From positions 53,216,451 to 53,280,450 of the forward strand of contig OX424556.1 of assembly GCA_949152475.1 (NCBI GenBank): a stretch of 64,000 nucleotides of DNA, in the 5' to 3' direction. Shown one piece after another: positions 9,879 to 22,109 of the stretch. The stretch is from Terebella lapidaria. Lineage: Eukaryota > Annelida > Polychaeta > Terebellida > Terebellidae. The notes under the pieces were generated by a model. It saw nothing but the letters and a program-made list of their open reading frames with translations, did no database searches and was not told where the DNA came from. Within the stretch, counting starts at the first letter, position 1. Every line of letters begins with the position of its first letter. A program made the position numbers and the translations under genes.

Positions 9879-11747
9879 AAAAAATTAGCCCAAGGGCTAA
9901 GAGAGGTTACCGGAGAAATGTTCAGTTTTAAACCATAACATTTTTTATTCAAATTGTCATATTGACCTTTCATGGTCATTGAAGGTGAAATTTAGGATTA
10001 CCATTGACACTGCAACATGATTTCCCATTTAATACTGCCAATGTTTAAGGTCTATCTTGAAGTGTTTTACGAGTTTATTCCATACAGCTCCCATACGTGA
10101 GTTCGGAAATGTTTTAAGTTAGGTACATGTGAGTGGAATTGGGTCAGGGTCAAGTGATATAAATATAGCCAATCCATGCTGTCCCGCTACCATTGTCGAG
10201 TCACTGTCACCAACACATTACTCGATTTCGCTTGTACAATACTGAATACTTTGTTTACTTCGAGTTCACCGCGTCACTCACACTTGAACATGGCGCATAC
10301 GAACGTTTTGTTTATACCACTTGACCTGACCTAGAAACATTTCCGAACTGGCCGATAATGAAGGAATGATGAGGTCAAAGGTCAAATTCAAGGTCATAAC
10401 AATATTCACAATATATTTATTCATTCATGTTCACAATTGATTCCGAAGCTGTTAAGTTATTAACAAAAAAAATATTAGCCATTTTGTGCTCCGACCTTGA
10501 AAATAAAGTCAAAGGTCAAATTCAAGGTCACAACAATGTGTAGCATATATTATTTCCTATAAGTTCACAATTGATTCCTGAGCTGTAAAGTCGATAATAA
10601 GCAAGATTTCAGCCATTTTGTGCTCTGACCCTGGAAATGAGGTCAAAGGTCAAATATAATTCAAGATCACGAGAATATTCAGCATATATCACTTCCTATA
10701 TGTCCACAATTGATTCCTAAGCTGTACAGTTGATATTAAGTGAGATATTAGCCATTTTGTACTTTGACCTTGAAAATGAGGTCAAAGGTCAAATTCAAAG
10801 TCATCAAAATATTCGGACTATATCATTTCCTATATGCGCACAATTGATTCCAAAGCTGTAAAGTCGATAATAAGGGAGATATTAGCCATTTTATTATTTG
10901 ACTTTGAAAATGAGGTCAAAGGTCAAATTCAAGGTCATCAAAATATTCGGACTATATCATTTCCTATATGTGCACAATTGATTCCTAAGCTGTAAAGTCA
11001 ATAATAAGCGAGATATTAGCCATTTTGTGCTCTGACCTTGAAAATGAGGTCAAAGGTCAAATTCAAGGTCATGACAATAATCAGCATATATATCATTTCC
11101 TATATGTCCACAATTGATTCCTAAGCTGTAAAGTCGATAATAAGCGATATATTAGCCATTTTGTGCTCTGACCTTGAAAATGAGGTCAAAGGTCAAATTC
11201 AAAGTCATGACAATAATCAGCATATATCATTTGCTATGTGTCCGCAATTGATTCATAGTCTCTAATCTCCATATTGAGTGAGATATTAGGCATAATGTGT
11301 CCCATTATAAAGCATAGGAGAATTTAACATGAGAAAGTCCTATTTGGGAACCGTCAAGAAAATGAAAATGGCCGCTACACGCAGACCGGCGATTCAAGGG
11401 CAACGAAACTTATACAAATCACAGAGGTATGTGGGAGCAATCTTTTGAAATGAAGATCTCGAAACTGTCTGAACAGTTTTTGAGAAAATGGCCGCCAAAG
11501 TCAGAAATTGGCCGTTTTTCGACGAAAATGGCCGCCATTTTGAAAAAAAATGCGAAAATCAAAAAACAAAAAATATCCCCCTCTTGAAATATTTTTAGGT
11601 ATTTTTGTGCAAAATTTCAGAAAGATCCGATCGTAAACTTCAAAGATAAAAATGTGTACGGACGACGCCGACGACGCCGACGACGGACGACGGACGCAAC
11701 GCCATGCCAATACGTTATCGGACCATAGGTCCGGTAACCTAAAAATT
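9879..11747 (+). mobile_element. Non-autonomous element with tandem ~135-bp core (copy A)
   Basis: The left end contains a perfect 7-bp-stem hairpin (TTAGCCC AA GGGCTAA, 9885-9900) followed by GGTTACCGGA. The right end is TCCGGTAACCTAAAAATT, so short inverted repeats (GGTTACCGGA) sit near both ends. The core consists of about seven copies of a unit whose GCCATTTT landmark recurs at 10751, 10885, 11019 and 11155 (period 134-136). Each unit carries the direct repeat AGGTCA-A-AGGTCA. A distal unique part ends in a GGACGACGGACGCAACGCCA-like stretch. Copies C (62171-63897) and B (51700-52682) share the ends. The architecture recalls tandem-core MITE-like elements (for example the pearl group of bivalves) or Helentron-derived elements; which one is not decided. 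Confidence 0.82.
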
Positions 11748-12003
11748 ATGTGTCTGGTCAAGCGAGCCGGCTCGCGCTACGTACCCGCCTCTGATCGATT
11801 TGACAGGGCGAGAGCCTAGTCAACGCTGACCAGCACCCACTGTGCCTCACGGGTGGATATAGTTTCTCACAGTTGAGCGGCCACCCTGGAAGCGTGAGAG
11901 TATATAATAGGTACTTTTAGCTGCTCTCAATTGTGTACACGACCATGCTATTGTAAACAACCTGGACAAAAAACAGGGAAAAAGTCATCATTGTGTTATG
12001 ATT

Positions 12004-12487
12004 ACCCTCGAGGGGGGGGGGGGCGAGGGTGTTGCATTTGGGTCTGTCTGTTTGTTTGTCTATGTGTCTGTCTCCCTGTCTGACTCTCTGTCTGTCTGTT
12101 TTTCTGTCTGTCAGCGCGCATAACTCGGAAATGAATAGTCCGATCGATGTGAAATTTGAAAGGATGAAGCGGTATGTCAGTGGCTCGGTCCTCCTCAAAT
12201 TTTATCAAACTTGGAAGAAAAACAGTTGCCATGGTATTTTTGTATTTTTCTTTGCCCAATTCTCGATCGTATGGTGTACGACCGATGGTGTACGACCGAT
12301 GGTCGTACGACGAAAACTCTCCATTATCGCCCAATGTCGAAAAATTTAGGGTCACGATTTCGGTTTTTTTTTTGCCAGCGACGTTTCAGTGCAAATGTCT
12401 GCGCTCATAACTCAAAGGTAAATGGTCCGATCGATCTGAAATTTATAAGGCTGGAGTGCTATGGTAGTCGCTCGGTCCCGTTCGAAA
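12004..12487 (+). repeat. Left half of a diverged tandem repeat family (family D), split by GypB
   Basis: It opens with an ACCCTCG / CGAGGGT hairpin around a G-run (about 12004-12030). A degenerate (TCTG)n/(TGTC)n tract follows (12041-12117). Then come repeats containing CATAACTC...GTCCGATCGAT(C/G)TGAAATTT, at about 12118 and 12404, and a block with TATTTTTCTTTGCCCAAT and TTATCGCCCAA. The same blocks resume at 30.05-31.0 kb. The family is cut at 12487 by a Gypsy LTR. Confidence 0.72.
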
Positions 12488-12543
12488 TGTGGCGATTTTG
12501 CCCAAAGATCACGTTACTAACCCGTGCTGTGGTCTATTTTTAA
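12488..12543 (+). repeat. Truncated 5' LTR remnant of GypB
   Basis: Matches the start of the 3' LTR at 29614 (TGTGGCGATTTTGCCCAAAGATC, then an alignable CTAACC...GGTC(T/C)ATTTTT with a gap). After about 55 bases it passes directly into a copy of gag sequence (CTTGCGCGTACTC, also at about 12948), so most of the LTR, the primer-binding site and the 5' leader have been lost. Confidence 0.8.
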
Positions 12544-12654
12544 CTTGCGCGTACTCAGCTGGAGAGCTTATCCGGACATGGAAGCCCCGAAGCTGGATCC
12601 GCCAACCGGGCGCGCTCTCCGCGTGACCGGAGGCCAGACCGAACGTCTTGGCGG

Positions 12655-13500
12655 AAGAAGTTTAACGGGGATAATGCTGATCTGGAGGATTACTTACTCC
12701 AGGTATGGCGGACGGCGGTATATGAAGGATGGACCCAGGAGGAAGCTGGGCACATCCTCTCGGGGAGCCTGGAAGGAAAGGCCCTCCGAGTTATGCAGTG
12801 TCTGCCGGTCGGGACGGCTATGTTCGGCAAGGTTGCCCAGCAACTTCGCTTGCTGTTTACGCCGACGACAAACAGGCGGATGTTTGAACGAGAATTCAAA
12901 GCGCGGATCCGCCTACCGACTGAGTCCGTGACTGAGTACGCTTTTAACTTGCGCGTACTCGGCTGGAGAGCTTATCTGGACATGGAAGCCAGTCAGTTTG
13001 AACCGATGCTAATCGATCAATTCATCGATGGCCAGCCATACCATATATCATACGGGCTGGCCACCCATGAAAAAAGATCGATGGAGGAGGCATTTAACTC
13101 CGCCCTTGCAATAGAGGTAGCTGTCCGCTCGGCCCCGGCTGTTCCCTTGCAAGCGGTGGCACCTTCTCCAGTCAATGCATCGCAGATGGCCTATGGCCTG
13201 CCCCGGCTCCCCGGGAACCAGCCATGGAGCCCTACCCTCAGCGGGTTGGTACGCCGGCACCCTCCACAGGGATGCCCGTACAAGCGGCACCGGCTGTCAC
13301 GTCGTGCTCGTCCTCGGATGAGTACGACTTAGAGGAATACGATTTCTCTGCGGCGCAGATGATTGCGCACTGCACAGGAATTGAAGCTCCGGGACCCGCG
13401 GACTGCTGCGGGTTCACCTCCGGACCAGCTCAGAACCGTCCCTGCTACTTCTGAGGAAAACAGGGACACTTCTGGCTTAAGTGTCCGGAATTACTGGAAC
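12655..13500 (+). pseudogene. GypB gag (broken)
   Basis: In frame from about 12659 the sequence encodes a capsid-type Gag (KFNGDNADLEDYLLQVW, LEGKALRVMQ, MFEREFKARIR, FNLRVLGWRAYL). The part after 12793 is open to 13332. A proline/alanine-rich linker follows. Near 13441 a CCHC zinc knuckle is recognisable (C-Y-F-[stop]-G-K-Q-G-H-F-W-L-K-C), in which the second cysteine codon has become TGA. There are no signs of expression. The protein would package element RNA if intact. Unlike GypA, this family had a zinc knuckle. Confidence 0.82.
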
Positions 13501-13859
13501 GCCTGCGGGCACGCGGATATCATGGGAGTCTCCCTGATCCGTGCAGGAGAAATTCCTCCTTTCGGTCTGGTCCTTCGGGACAACAGAACCGTCCTTCACA
13601 TGAGGGAAACTGAAACCGGACGTGGTAGTGACCAACACTACGTCCGTGGACAATTGTTCTGTGGCGTCTGAGGCTGCCCCCTCTGCGGACGAGCCGGAAG
13701 ACCCTCAAGTAGATATAACTTCTCCAGAAGTGGTCCTTGAGTATCCGTCTAGCTCGTCCACGGCCGAGGCAGATATGAGGACTCCGTTGCTGATTCCAGT
13801 GCTCCGGGTGATTCTGATCATCCAACGTGCGCACTGGTGAGGGACCCCTGCTGGTACCT

Positions 13860-14853
13860 GCCCCTGTCTTTCAGACGGGAGCCTGTCCGGTTTCTTGTAG
13901 ACTCTTGCCTCGGAGGTTACCCTCGTAGCTACGGGAACCTATGAGCGCGAGCCAGCACTCCGCGACAACGTGTTGCGGGATCCCGGACGTTACACTTCCA
14001 CGGAGCGAGTAACAATAGCATCCCTATCCATGGTACCATCGATCTGCCTATTACTCTTGGAGACAAGATATACATAACAGAGGCAATTGTTGCTGATATC
14101 GGAGCGCCTGAGATCATTGGAATGAACTTTCTCCGGATCCACTGGGTGATCGCCAACTTCAGCCCCGGCGAACTCCGGATGAGAGGAGACACACATTTAC
14201 TCTTCCGCGCGGGTCCGACCTGTTCTTTCCAACTGCGGGCGGCGCGCACAACCATTGTGCCGCCTTTGAGCGAGATGATCATTGAGGCGAGGCCGCGGCA
14301 TCCACGCATGCCCCTTGATGGTCGTCAGTGTATAGTGCAACCGGTAAGCAATTTTTCCCGAAGAACGGGACTCGTGCTGGGTGGGGCTCTGGTCAAGTCC
14401 AACACCCACGCTATGCCTATCCTCGTGGTGAATCCCATGGATGCTCCCGTTGTCCTGCGATGTGGCTGTGTGGCAGCTACTGCTACACTCGCGTCGTCTA
14501 GCTGGGTTATCTCTGACGACCATGTGTGTTGTGCTGCGTGTGCGGCAGCAGTCACCGGAGATGATCCTTTCACCCTACCGGACCATCTGGAATCTCGAGT
14601 CCCGAAGAACCGGCTGGATGAAGATCAGCGTCAAGCTCTCCGCAAGCTGCTCCAGCAGTATGCGGGTGTATTCATGAGTCCGGACGGTGCGGTTGGCAAG
14701 ACAGACGTGGCCAAACACCGCATCGACCTCCTGGATGAGCGTCCTATTAAACAGCATCTACGGCGAGCAGCGATAGTGCACCAAGAGGTCATAGACCAGG
14801 AGGTGCAAAAGATGCTCGAGCTAGACATCATCGAACCCAGTGATAGCCCTTGA
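13860..14853 (+). pseudogene. GypB protease and linker to reverse transcriptase (broken)
   Basis: Near 13885-13935 the aspartic protease active site is recognisable as FLVDS followed by a one-base insertion. The expected DSG-S-E-V-T reads DSC before the frame is lost. The downstream part (14122-14853) is an open frame with a conserved IIGMNFLRIH-type protease flap region and the linker before RT, ending SDSP then TGA. The closely related minus-strand copy at 45246-45876 aligns along its whole length. The stop at 14851 sits where the family has a tryptophan (SDSP-W-ASP), so TGG to TGA is likely. Confidence 0.82.
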
Positions 14854-14862
14854 GCAAGTCCT

Positions 14863-16020
14863 GTGGTTATGGTGAAGAAGAAAGACGGCTCGTGGAGGTT
14901 CTGCGTGGACTATGGTAAACTCAACGATGCCACGCGGAAGGACTCATATCCTCTTCCGCATATCGAGGACACCTTCAATGCCCTGGCCGGATCGCACTAC
15001 TTCTGTGCTCTGGATCTGGCTTCCGGGTATTGGCAGGTCGACATGGACGAGAGTGATAGGGCGAAAACTGCCTTTGTTACCAAGGACGGGCTCTACCAAT
15101 TTAAGGTAATGCCGTTTGGGCTCTGTAACACACCAGCGACGTTCGAGCTCCTCATGGAGATGGTCCTCAAAGGGTTCCTCTGGAAGCGATGTATGGTCTA
15201 CATGGACGATGTCGTCGTGTATGGCCGGTCGTTCGAGGAAACCCTCACCAACCTCCAGATGGTGCTCCATCGCATCCGCGAAGCAGGCCTTAAATTGAAG
15301 CCTAGTAAGTGCGAACTTTTCGTGCAGGAGATCCTGTACTTGGGCTTCATGGCAACAGGCACCGGAGTTAGACCAGACCCCGCAAAGATAGAGGCCGTTC
15401 AGAACTGGCCTCAGCCTTGTAACGTGGCGGACGTGAGGTCCTTTTGGGGCTCTGCGAGTTATCACCACCGGTTTATACGAGGCTTTGCGGAGATCGCGCG
15501 TCCCCTTACTATCCTCATGGAAAAGGTCGCCGATTTTGTCTGGCAAGCTGAGCAGGCCATCGCCTTCTCGGACCTCCAGCAAGCTTTAGTAGCTGCCCCG
15601 GTGCTGCGGCACCCTCGTCCGGATTGTGAGTTCATCCTGGACACTGACGCCAGTAACTTTGCACTCGGCAGTGTCCTCTCACAGATCGTGGACGGGCAAG
15701 AGCGGGTATTAGCTTATGCGAGTGTGGCTCTGAGCAGCTTTCAAATGAACTACTGCACCACTCACCGCGAGCTCCTCGCGGTGGTAACCATGATCAAGCG
15801 TTTCCGGCACTATTTGTTGGGATGCCATTTCCACTTGCGGACTGATCAAGGTTCGCTGAGATGGCTCCTAAACTAAAGTGAGGCCGATGGCTTGGTGGCC
15901 CGGTGGCTCGTCAAACTCCAGCAGTATGACATGCAAATTGAGCACCGTGCCGGAAAGTTGCACGGCAACGCTGACGGACTGTCACGTTGTCATAAGTGCA
16001 AGAACCCTGACTGTGCCGGG
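14863..16020 (+). pseudogene. GypB reverse transcriptase and RNase H (broken)
   Basis: The open stretch 14863-15876 (337 codons) is a classical Gypsy RT core: KKDGSWRFCVDY, FCALDLASGYWQV, and the catalytic YMDD (about 15199-15210). RNase H follows, with DTDASNFALGSVLS and an HRELLAVV stretch. At 15874-15876 a TAA interrupts RWLLN before the RNase H end (ARWLVKLQQYDMQIEHRAGKLHGNADGLSR, about 15898-15990). All RT motifs seen are conserved, so the element was coding until recently compared with its stops. The enzyme would copy element RNA to DNA inside particles. Confidence 0.88.
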
Positions 16021-16329
16021 ATGACTCCATTCCAGCGCGTCGGGGATTCTTCCTCAGACTCGGAGTTGGACCTTCCGGGGAGGCCGCAGGGCGCCGCCTC
16101 TTCTAACAACATGGCGGCCGTAGCCACAAGAGTCCACCCCTGTGCGAGGACCCGCCGTTACCAGCTTTGGCGTCCCGCAGTTGAAGCGGAGGTGCGACTC
16201 AGCTCAAGCGAGTCTTCCTCGAGTCCGGCAGTGTACTCCTCGTGGGTACCCTCTGCGTCCTGGGGTGAGTCTGAGTACGAGCGGTCCTTGCCCCCGGGTG
16301 TTGATGGCCGCTGGTGCGCAGTCGGACGA

Positions 16330-17164
16330 GTCGGATGAGGAGCCGAACTACTTGGGCGGTTACTCTCCGGCACAACTGGCTGCGAAGCAGAGAGCTGACA
16401 GTGCTCTGGCACCGGTAATAAAAGCCCTTGAGGCCGGCTAGAAACCCTTCAAGGATGAGCGGAAAACCTACAGGGAGGAGACCCAGTCTCTCATCTCCCA
16501 GTGGGAAAGACTCTCCTTGAGGGATGGCCTCTTGTACCGGCGCTATGAGCCACCGAGCCCACTGCCCCCTATTTGGCAGTTGGTGCTTCCGGCGGAGCTG
16601 AGCAAAGAAGTGCTCCATCAGTTGCACGACCTCCGGGTGTCCGGTCATCTGGGAATCTGGAGGACTGTCCATCGGCTACAACAGCGCTTTCACTGGCCTG
16701 GTAGCGGATTGGACGTGCAACGATGGTGCGCAGCTTGCCCTCAGTGTCAGGCTCGCAAAGGAGTTCCGGCTCCTGGCCGCCACCCCTTAACCACGGTTAA
16801 GGCCGGCACGCCTTTTGACTGGATCGCCCTGGACATACTGGATACCCATTGGGTCACCCCGCGTGGTTTCCGGTACATCCTGGTGATCTCGGACTATTTT
16901 ACTAAATATACCGACGCCTACGCCTACGACGGTTTACCATGGTGTATCTTAGCAGGTACATTCGGATCAGGGCACGCAATTTGAAAGCAACCTGTTCCGG
17001 AACCTAGCACAGATGCTAGGCAGAACCAAGGTGCGGACCACCCCTTACAGGCCCCAGTCGGACGGACAGGTTGAGCGCTTTAACCGGTCTATCCTGCACA
17101 TGCTGGCGGCCTTTGTAAATGATCATGCGAATGATTGGGATGACCACCTCCCGTATGTCTTAAT
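16330..17164 (+). pseudogene. GypB integrase, N-terminal and catalytic part (broken, interrupted by a LINE)
   Basis: After a spacer with frame changes, an in-frame TAG at 16439-16441 interrupts EAG-[W?]-KPFKDE. The zinc module follows (about 16620-16760: L-H-x-x-x...GHLGI...CAACPQC). The first catalytic aspartate lies in WIALDIL (about 16825) and a frameshift occurs near 16940. The second aspartate (HSDQGTQFES, about 16959) and the glutamate (SDGQVERF, about 17060) are then read in another frame. The sequence stops at YVLMAY (17164), where a minus-strand CR1-like LINE has inserted. The rest of the integrase resumes at about 26405. Confidence 0.88.
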
Positions 17165-17320
17165 GGCGTAGGATAGGATAGGATAGGATAGGATAAAATT
17201 TATTTAACGTCGGACAGTTTTACAAACAATTAACATTAACCCGGAAATGGGCTATTTGCCGACAGTGATATGAACATTTGGATGATAGATGAAATAAATA
17301 CAGATGGTTTGACACATTGG

Positions 17321-18331
17321 TTATATACATAAAACACAATATCCACACTGACATTGTGGCCCGTTCCATCTTTTTATCAAATGTTTAAATTGGTTATAGG
17401 AGACAGCCATCTTGATATCCGATGGGAGAACATTCCATACTTTAGCACCGTCATACCTTAAAGTATTTAGCCCATACTTTGTTGTATGCACCATTGGCTG
17501 TACAACACGATGACTATCACGCAACATTGTCTGGACATTTTTAACTTTATACATATCTTGTAACATACTGGGACCAACATTGTTTATACATTTATAAACT
17601 TCACATGCGATATTTCGCATCCTCTCAACATACAGGAGAGATTTACCTGATTTTTGTAGTAAGATGATATATGACGATACATTATCATTATATACAAGAC
17701 GTAAATCGCGTTCTTGAATTTTCTCAATTTTTCTGACATTTTCAGTTCCACATTTGTGCCAGACGAGTGGACAATAATTAAAATTTGCCAAAATAAAAGC
17801 ATTTAAAATATTTAGTTTATTTGCCGTAGTTAAGACACGTCTCAGTCGTGAGAGAGCATTCAATTGCTTTGCGGTACATTTAAAGATGTGCTGGATGTGG
17901 TAATTGAAGCTGAGGTGATCGTCAATGTTTACTCCTAGAAGTTTAACCGTGTTTGACGGTGTGATGTCACTGATTCCAGCCTTTAAAGACCTCCGTTTTT
18001 CCACGGGGATGCTGCCTAATGTCATCGCTTGAAACGTATCTGGGTTTGCTTGGAGTCCATTTTCACCAAACCACTGCAGAGCAGCTACTGTTGCGCTCTC
18101 TACATCAGACATAACCGCCTCGGCGTCATGCCCGGCACAAGAGATCGTGTTGTCATCGGCAGAGTTATACATAGTTATATTTTCTAATTTTGACATGCGA
18201 AACAACAAATCATTTATAAAAATGTTAAAAAGCAAAGGTCCTAATATAGAGCCTTGTGGGACCCCCTTCACTATATGGATCCAGTCACTACGAGATGCAC
18301 CCATCTTCACACGTTGTCGCCTATCCGACAA
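17321..18331 (-). pseudogene. CR1-like reverse transcriptase, C-terminal half
   Basis: The open frame begins SDRRQRVK and has the RT motif GVPQGSILGP, then the catalytic position read as SADD (the family has YADD, so the tyrosine is lost), LLGVNIDDHLSF, NYCPLVWH and a C-terminal thumb/connection. It ends 129 bases before the simple-repeat tail. Upstream, at 18332-18384, the frame contains a short deletion after LLMAKLRAYGIGS and is then cut by the second LINE. The missing N-terminal half lies at 23463-24314. The changed catalytic tyrosine and the split mean that it is inactive. Confidence 0.87.
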
Positions 18332-18490
18332 ATAACTGTACAGAACCTATTCCATACGCTCGCAGCTTCGCCATCAACAATGTGAATGAATGAGCTTTAT
18401 TCACGGAAGGCCTCGGGCCCATGTGCATGTACAAAATGTGCAGAATATACCCAGGCGAGATACAGTGACATTTAATAATAAAAGAGAAAA

Positions 18491-21400
18491 TCACAAGTCA
18501 TTAAGTTTTTTGTGTAGAATAAAGGCATGATATAAGAATGCAGCTAAATTTTTTATACATTGGTGATCCCCAGAGGATAATATATTCAGGAAATTTTCAG
18601 TTACATTTACATGTGGTACGATATTTTTAGCCAGATATTTTTTACGTAATTTTCCAAATATCGGACATACTAAAAGGAAATGAGTTTCATCTTCGATTAC
18701 ATCAACACCTTGCCCTTTACAATAATTACAATTTTGATCGAACATTTCACAATTTGAATGTCTGTAGCGTTCAATAGCTAACTTATGGCAAACACATCTG
18801 AATCTAGAGAGCGCAACTTTGTGTTTCCCGTAAACATCTAATGATAAGTAAGTTTCTAGATTTAAGTCATGTTTGTATTTACTGTATAAAACAAGTTTGC
18901 TACTGGTTGATATTTCATCATGCCAAGTCTGATTTGACATATCAGTCAGGCGCTGTTTGAATAAACTTAAAAATACTTCAATATTTCCCACACCTTGATT
19001 AAGCCATACTTCACCGAAGCCGTGTTCGTACAATAATTGTTTTATATCTGGTGTCCAGTTGTTGTCACCCGATATGTCAAATTGTGTCAACATTTTACAA
19101 AGTGAGTTACGTATTTTCACTCCACCATCTTGAACTACCTTTAACCAAAACTGTATACATCTATATTTGTATTGGACCGCTAAGGACATTCGTCCCAGCT
19201 CGCCTAGCACGGCTGCGTTCGAAGTGTTATAGGATACAGACAAAATATATTTACAGAATTTTCTATGGACCACTTCAATAACTTCTCGTGTTCTTGTACC
19301 CCATATTTCTGAACCATACAGTAATATTGGTGCAACAACTTTATCAAATAGATCTAAACATAGCTTTACGGGGATACCACCACACATTTTCATGAACCTT
19401 TTCAATTGAAGTATAGCCTTTTCTGCCTGACAAGCTAATGTTTTTAGTGCAGGTGACCAGGTCAACCTCGATGAAAATACAATTCCCAAATATTTGTACT
19501 GATTAATGCATTCAAGTTTCTTCCCATTAAAATAAAAACGTTCAATATTTTTAAGGTGACCTCCATTTCTAAACACAACAACATTAGTTTTTGACAAATT
19601 AACGTCCATTTTCATCACAAAATTGACTTAACGCATTCAGCTGAATTTGTAATCTGCCGACACTGTCGTTTACAATGCATATGTCGTCCGCATATAATAG
19701 CATGTGTACGTCAGGAAAATTATTATCGACAAATACACTTGGACATTGGAGGCACTGACATTTTTTTACTAGCTCGTCTATATACATTGCGAATAGAAAA
19801 GGACTTACCATACACCCTTGGCGAGTACCCACCGTACAAGGAAATAATTCGGTAATACCTTCCGGTGTCTTTACACGCGATCTCAACTGACTATACATGG
19901 ATCTCAACACTATAATAATTTTCCCATGAATACCTTTATTTAACAGTCGATACCATAAAACAGAATGTGGGATACTATCAGATGCGCGTGAGAAGTCAAT
20001 AAATGCGACATAAAAGCGGCCACCACGCTTCCGCAAATATTTATGAACAATTGCATAAAGCGAAAAAATTTGATCGACAGTTGATCGACCAGTACGGTAA
20101 GCGCCTTGGGCATCGTCCAACTTTTGATTAGTGTCACACCAGCGAACTAATCTATTGTTTAGTACCTTAGTGAATATTTTACCTAAACAACACAAGAGCG
20201 AAATACCGCGATAATTATTAGTGTCAGATCTTGAACCTTTTTTATGCAATGGGCTTATAATTGCTTCAGACCACTGAACCGGATATATACCTGTCTTCAA
20301 TATAGTGTTGAACAATAAACAGAATGTGTCAAGTAATATATCAGATGTATGTTTAAAAAATTCATAACTAATACCATCGATTCCTGGCTGCTTACCATTT
20401 GAACAATCATTAATTACACACATTATCTCTTCAGGTTCGATATCGTGATTCAAAGTATCAGGTTCGTTGTTTACACATCGTTCACAATTTGTATCATGTT
20501 CAGTAATGAAATTTGTAACAAGTTCAGCAAATTCATTATCTAATATCGGTTCGTCGTTTAACAAATCACAAAAAATAGGTTTTCCAGTCACCGGGAGTTA
20601 TAGATTTATCAACTTGACATATGTTTTGTTTCATATTATGTTTTTTCAGCACCAACCAAACATTGTCATTACATCTTACAGACTCACGTATATCTGTATG
20701 CATAGTATTCTTATACTGAAACTGTTTCTTACGACATATATTTTTAAACTGCTTTTTTGAAACGATGTATGATTCTAGCGTTGAATGGTTTCTACTAAAT
20801 CTATATGATTTTAACATACTTTGTTTCATACATTTTGCATGTTCACAATCCTCATCCCACCACTTAGCGTGTTTTCTTTTGTTATTATTTACAACCGATG
20901 TAGACTTTGGCCGACATTTCATCGACTCACCAGCTCTATGTACAACATTTACAATACACGACAATGCCTCATTCACATCCCCCCGGTATACATATGCTTT
21001 AAACTCATTCATACCTAAAATACTCACATCGTCACAGAGTAGCGCCCTGTACTCCTCACGCTTAGCTGAGTCCCATTTTAATCTGACTGGTCTAGATACT
21101 GGACATTGGTCTTCAATAACATGCGTGGGAGAGTCCGCTCCAATTGACACACCTGACAGCAAACAGCTGATCGGGAAGTGATCAGATTCGTCTCTTGTGG
21201 AAACAACAAAGTTTGATATTCTCGACATTAATGTAGTAGAAACAAGTATATAATCGACCACGCTCTGTCCTGTGGATGAGCAAAACGTGAATTCCCCATC
21301 TCTATCCGTTGGACATCTACCATTCAACATGTGTACACCACATTGTTTACAAAGGTCAAGCAATGAACGACCAAAATTATTTATAACTTTGTCTCTAGAC

Positions 21401-22098
21401 TTCCTAGGGATATTAAATGTGTCGGTGGGCCACCAGTCAGGCAAAGTTAAGTGCTTAATACTGTCATCTGTGATGTAATCAGGCAAATCAGCTGTACGTG
21501 CATTAAAGTCACCTATTACTATAATATCCACATTATATGATACAACCGTGGAGAGCTCATCATGCAATTCTTGTATACCATTGATTTCCATTCTTGAATC
21601 ATAGAATGAAGAGTTCTCACATGGAATATACACACATGCTATAATCATATCATTTACTGCACCTGACAAAAATACATTACTGATTTTAAAGTAGATACCA
21701 TAGTCAGCTATTTTGTGACATTTAAACACATGTTTGAAACATTTTCGGACATAAACTACCACTCCGCCGGGATTCCGACCACGACGATGCCTTCGTCGAC
21801 CGTGTAAACAATATGACTCATGATCGGCCAAGATATGTGACACATCTGAATCCTCACTGGACCATGTCTCAGTTAGACATAGAATATCATAAGAACTTAA
21901 GTAACTAATTACATCGTCAATCAATATTGACTGAATACCATGAACATTCCAGGTGATAATAGAAACAGTAGTATCATGTTTTTGCACATATGGATCAACA
22001 TTGTTAGATATGCAATTTGTAACAATATTATTACACTCATGTAAGCCTATCTGAGTCCGGTCAGATTGAACACTGGGAAATTTGCACGAGGTGGGTCA
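18491..22098 (-). pseudogene. ORF2 of the second LINE: endonuclease and reverse transcriptase (two frameshifts)
   Basis: Three open pieces form one protein. 21987-20566: AP-type endonuclease with TWNVHGIQ, TETWSS, VIGDFNAR and DESDHFPI. The frame is open upstream to about 22098 without an ATG, so the start is not defined. 20591-19599: RT with NYRGISLL, AYRTGRSTVDQ, IDFSRASDS (normally KAFDS), GTRQGCMVSP and the catalytic LLYADDICIV. 19618-18491: thumb and tail with YLGIVFSSRLTW, LLYGSEIWG and a C-x2-C-x12-H-x4-C knuckle near the end. The first junction is one base too many in a T-run (20580 region); the second (19605-19620) is also a small indel. Such enzymes nick DNA and prime reverse transcription at the target. 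Confidence 0.88.
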
Positions 22099-22109
22099 GT
22101 GCTGGGATG

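Noticed and set aside
12029..12355. Cys/Leu-Ser-rich ORFs (LSVCLSMCLS type)
   Set aside because: They are translations of the degenerate (TCTG)n tract and have no coding signature.
14944..15582. 212-codon minus-strand ORF opposite the GypB reverse transcriptase
   Set aside because: It is the antisense shadow of a GC-rich coding region. No domain was recognised and the sense frame has clear RT motifs.
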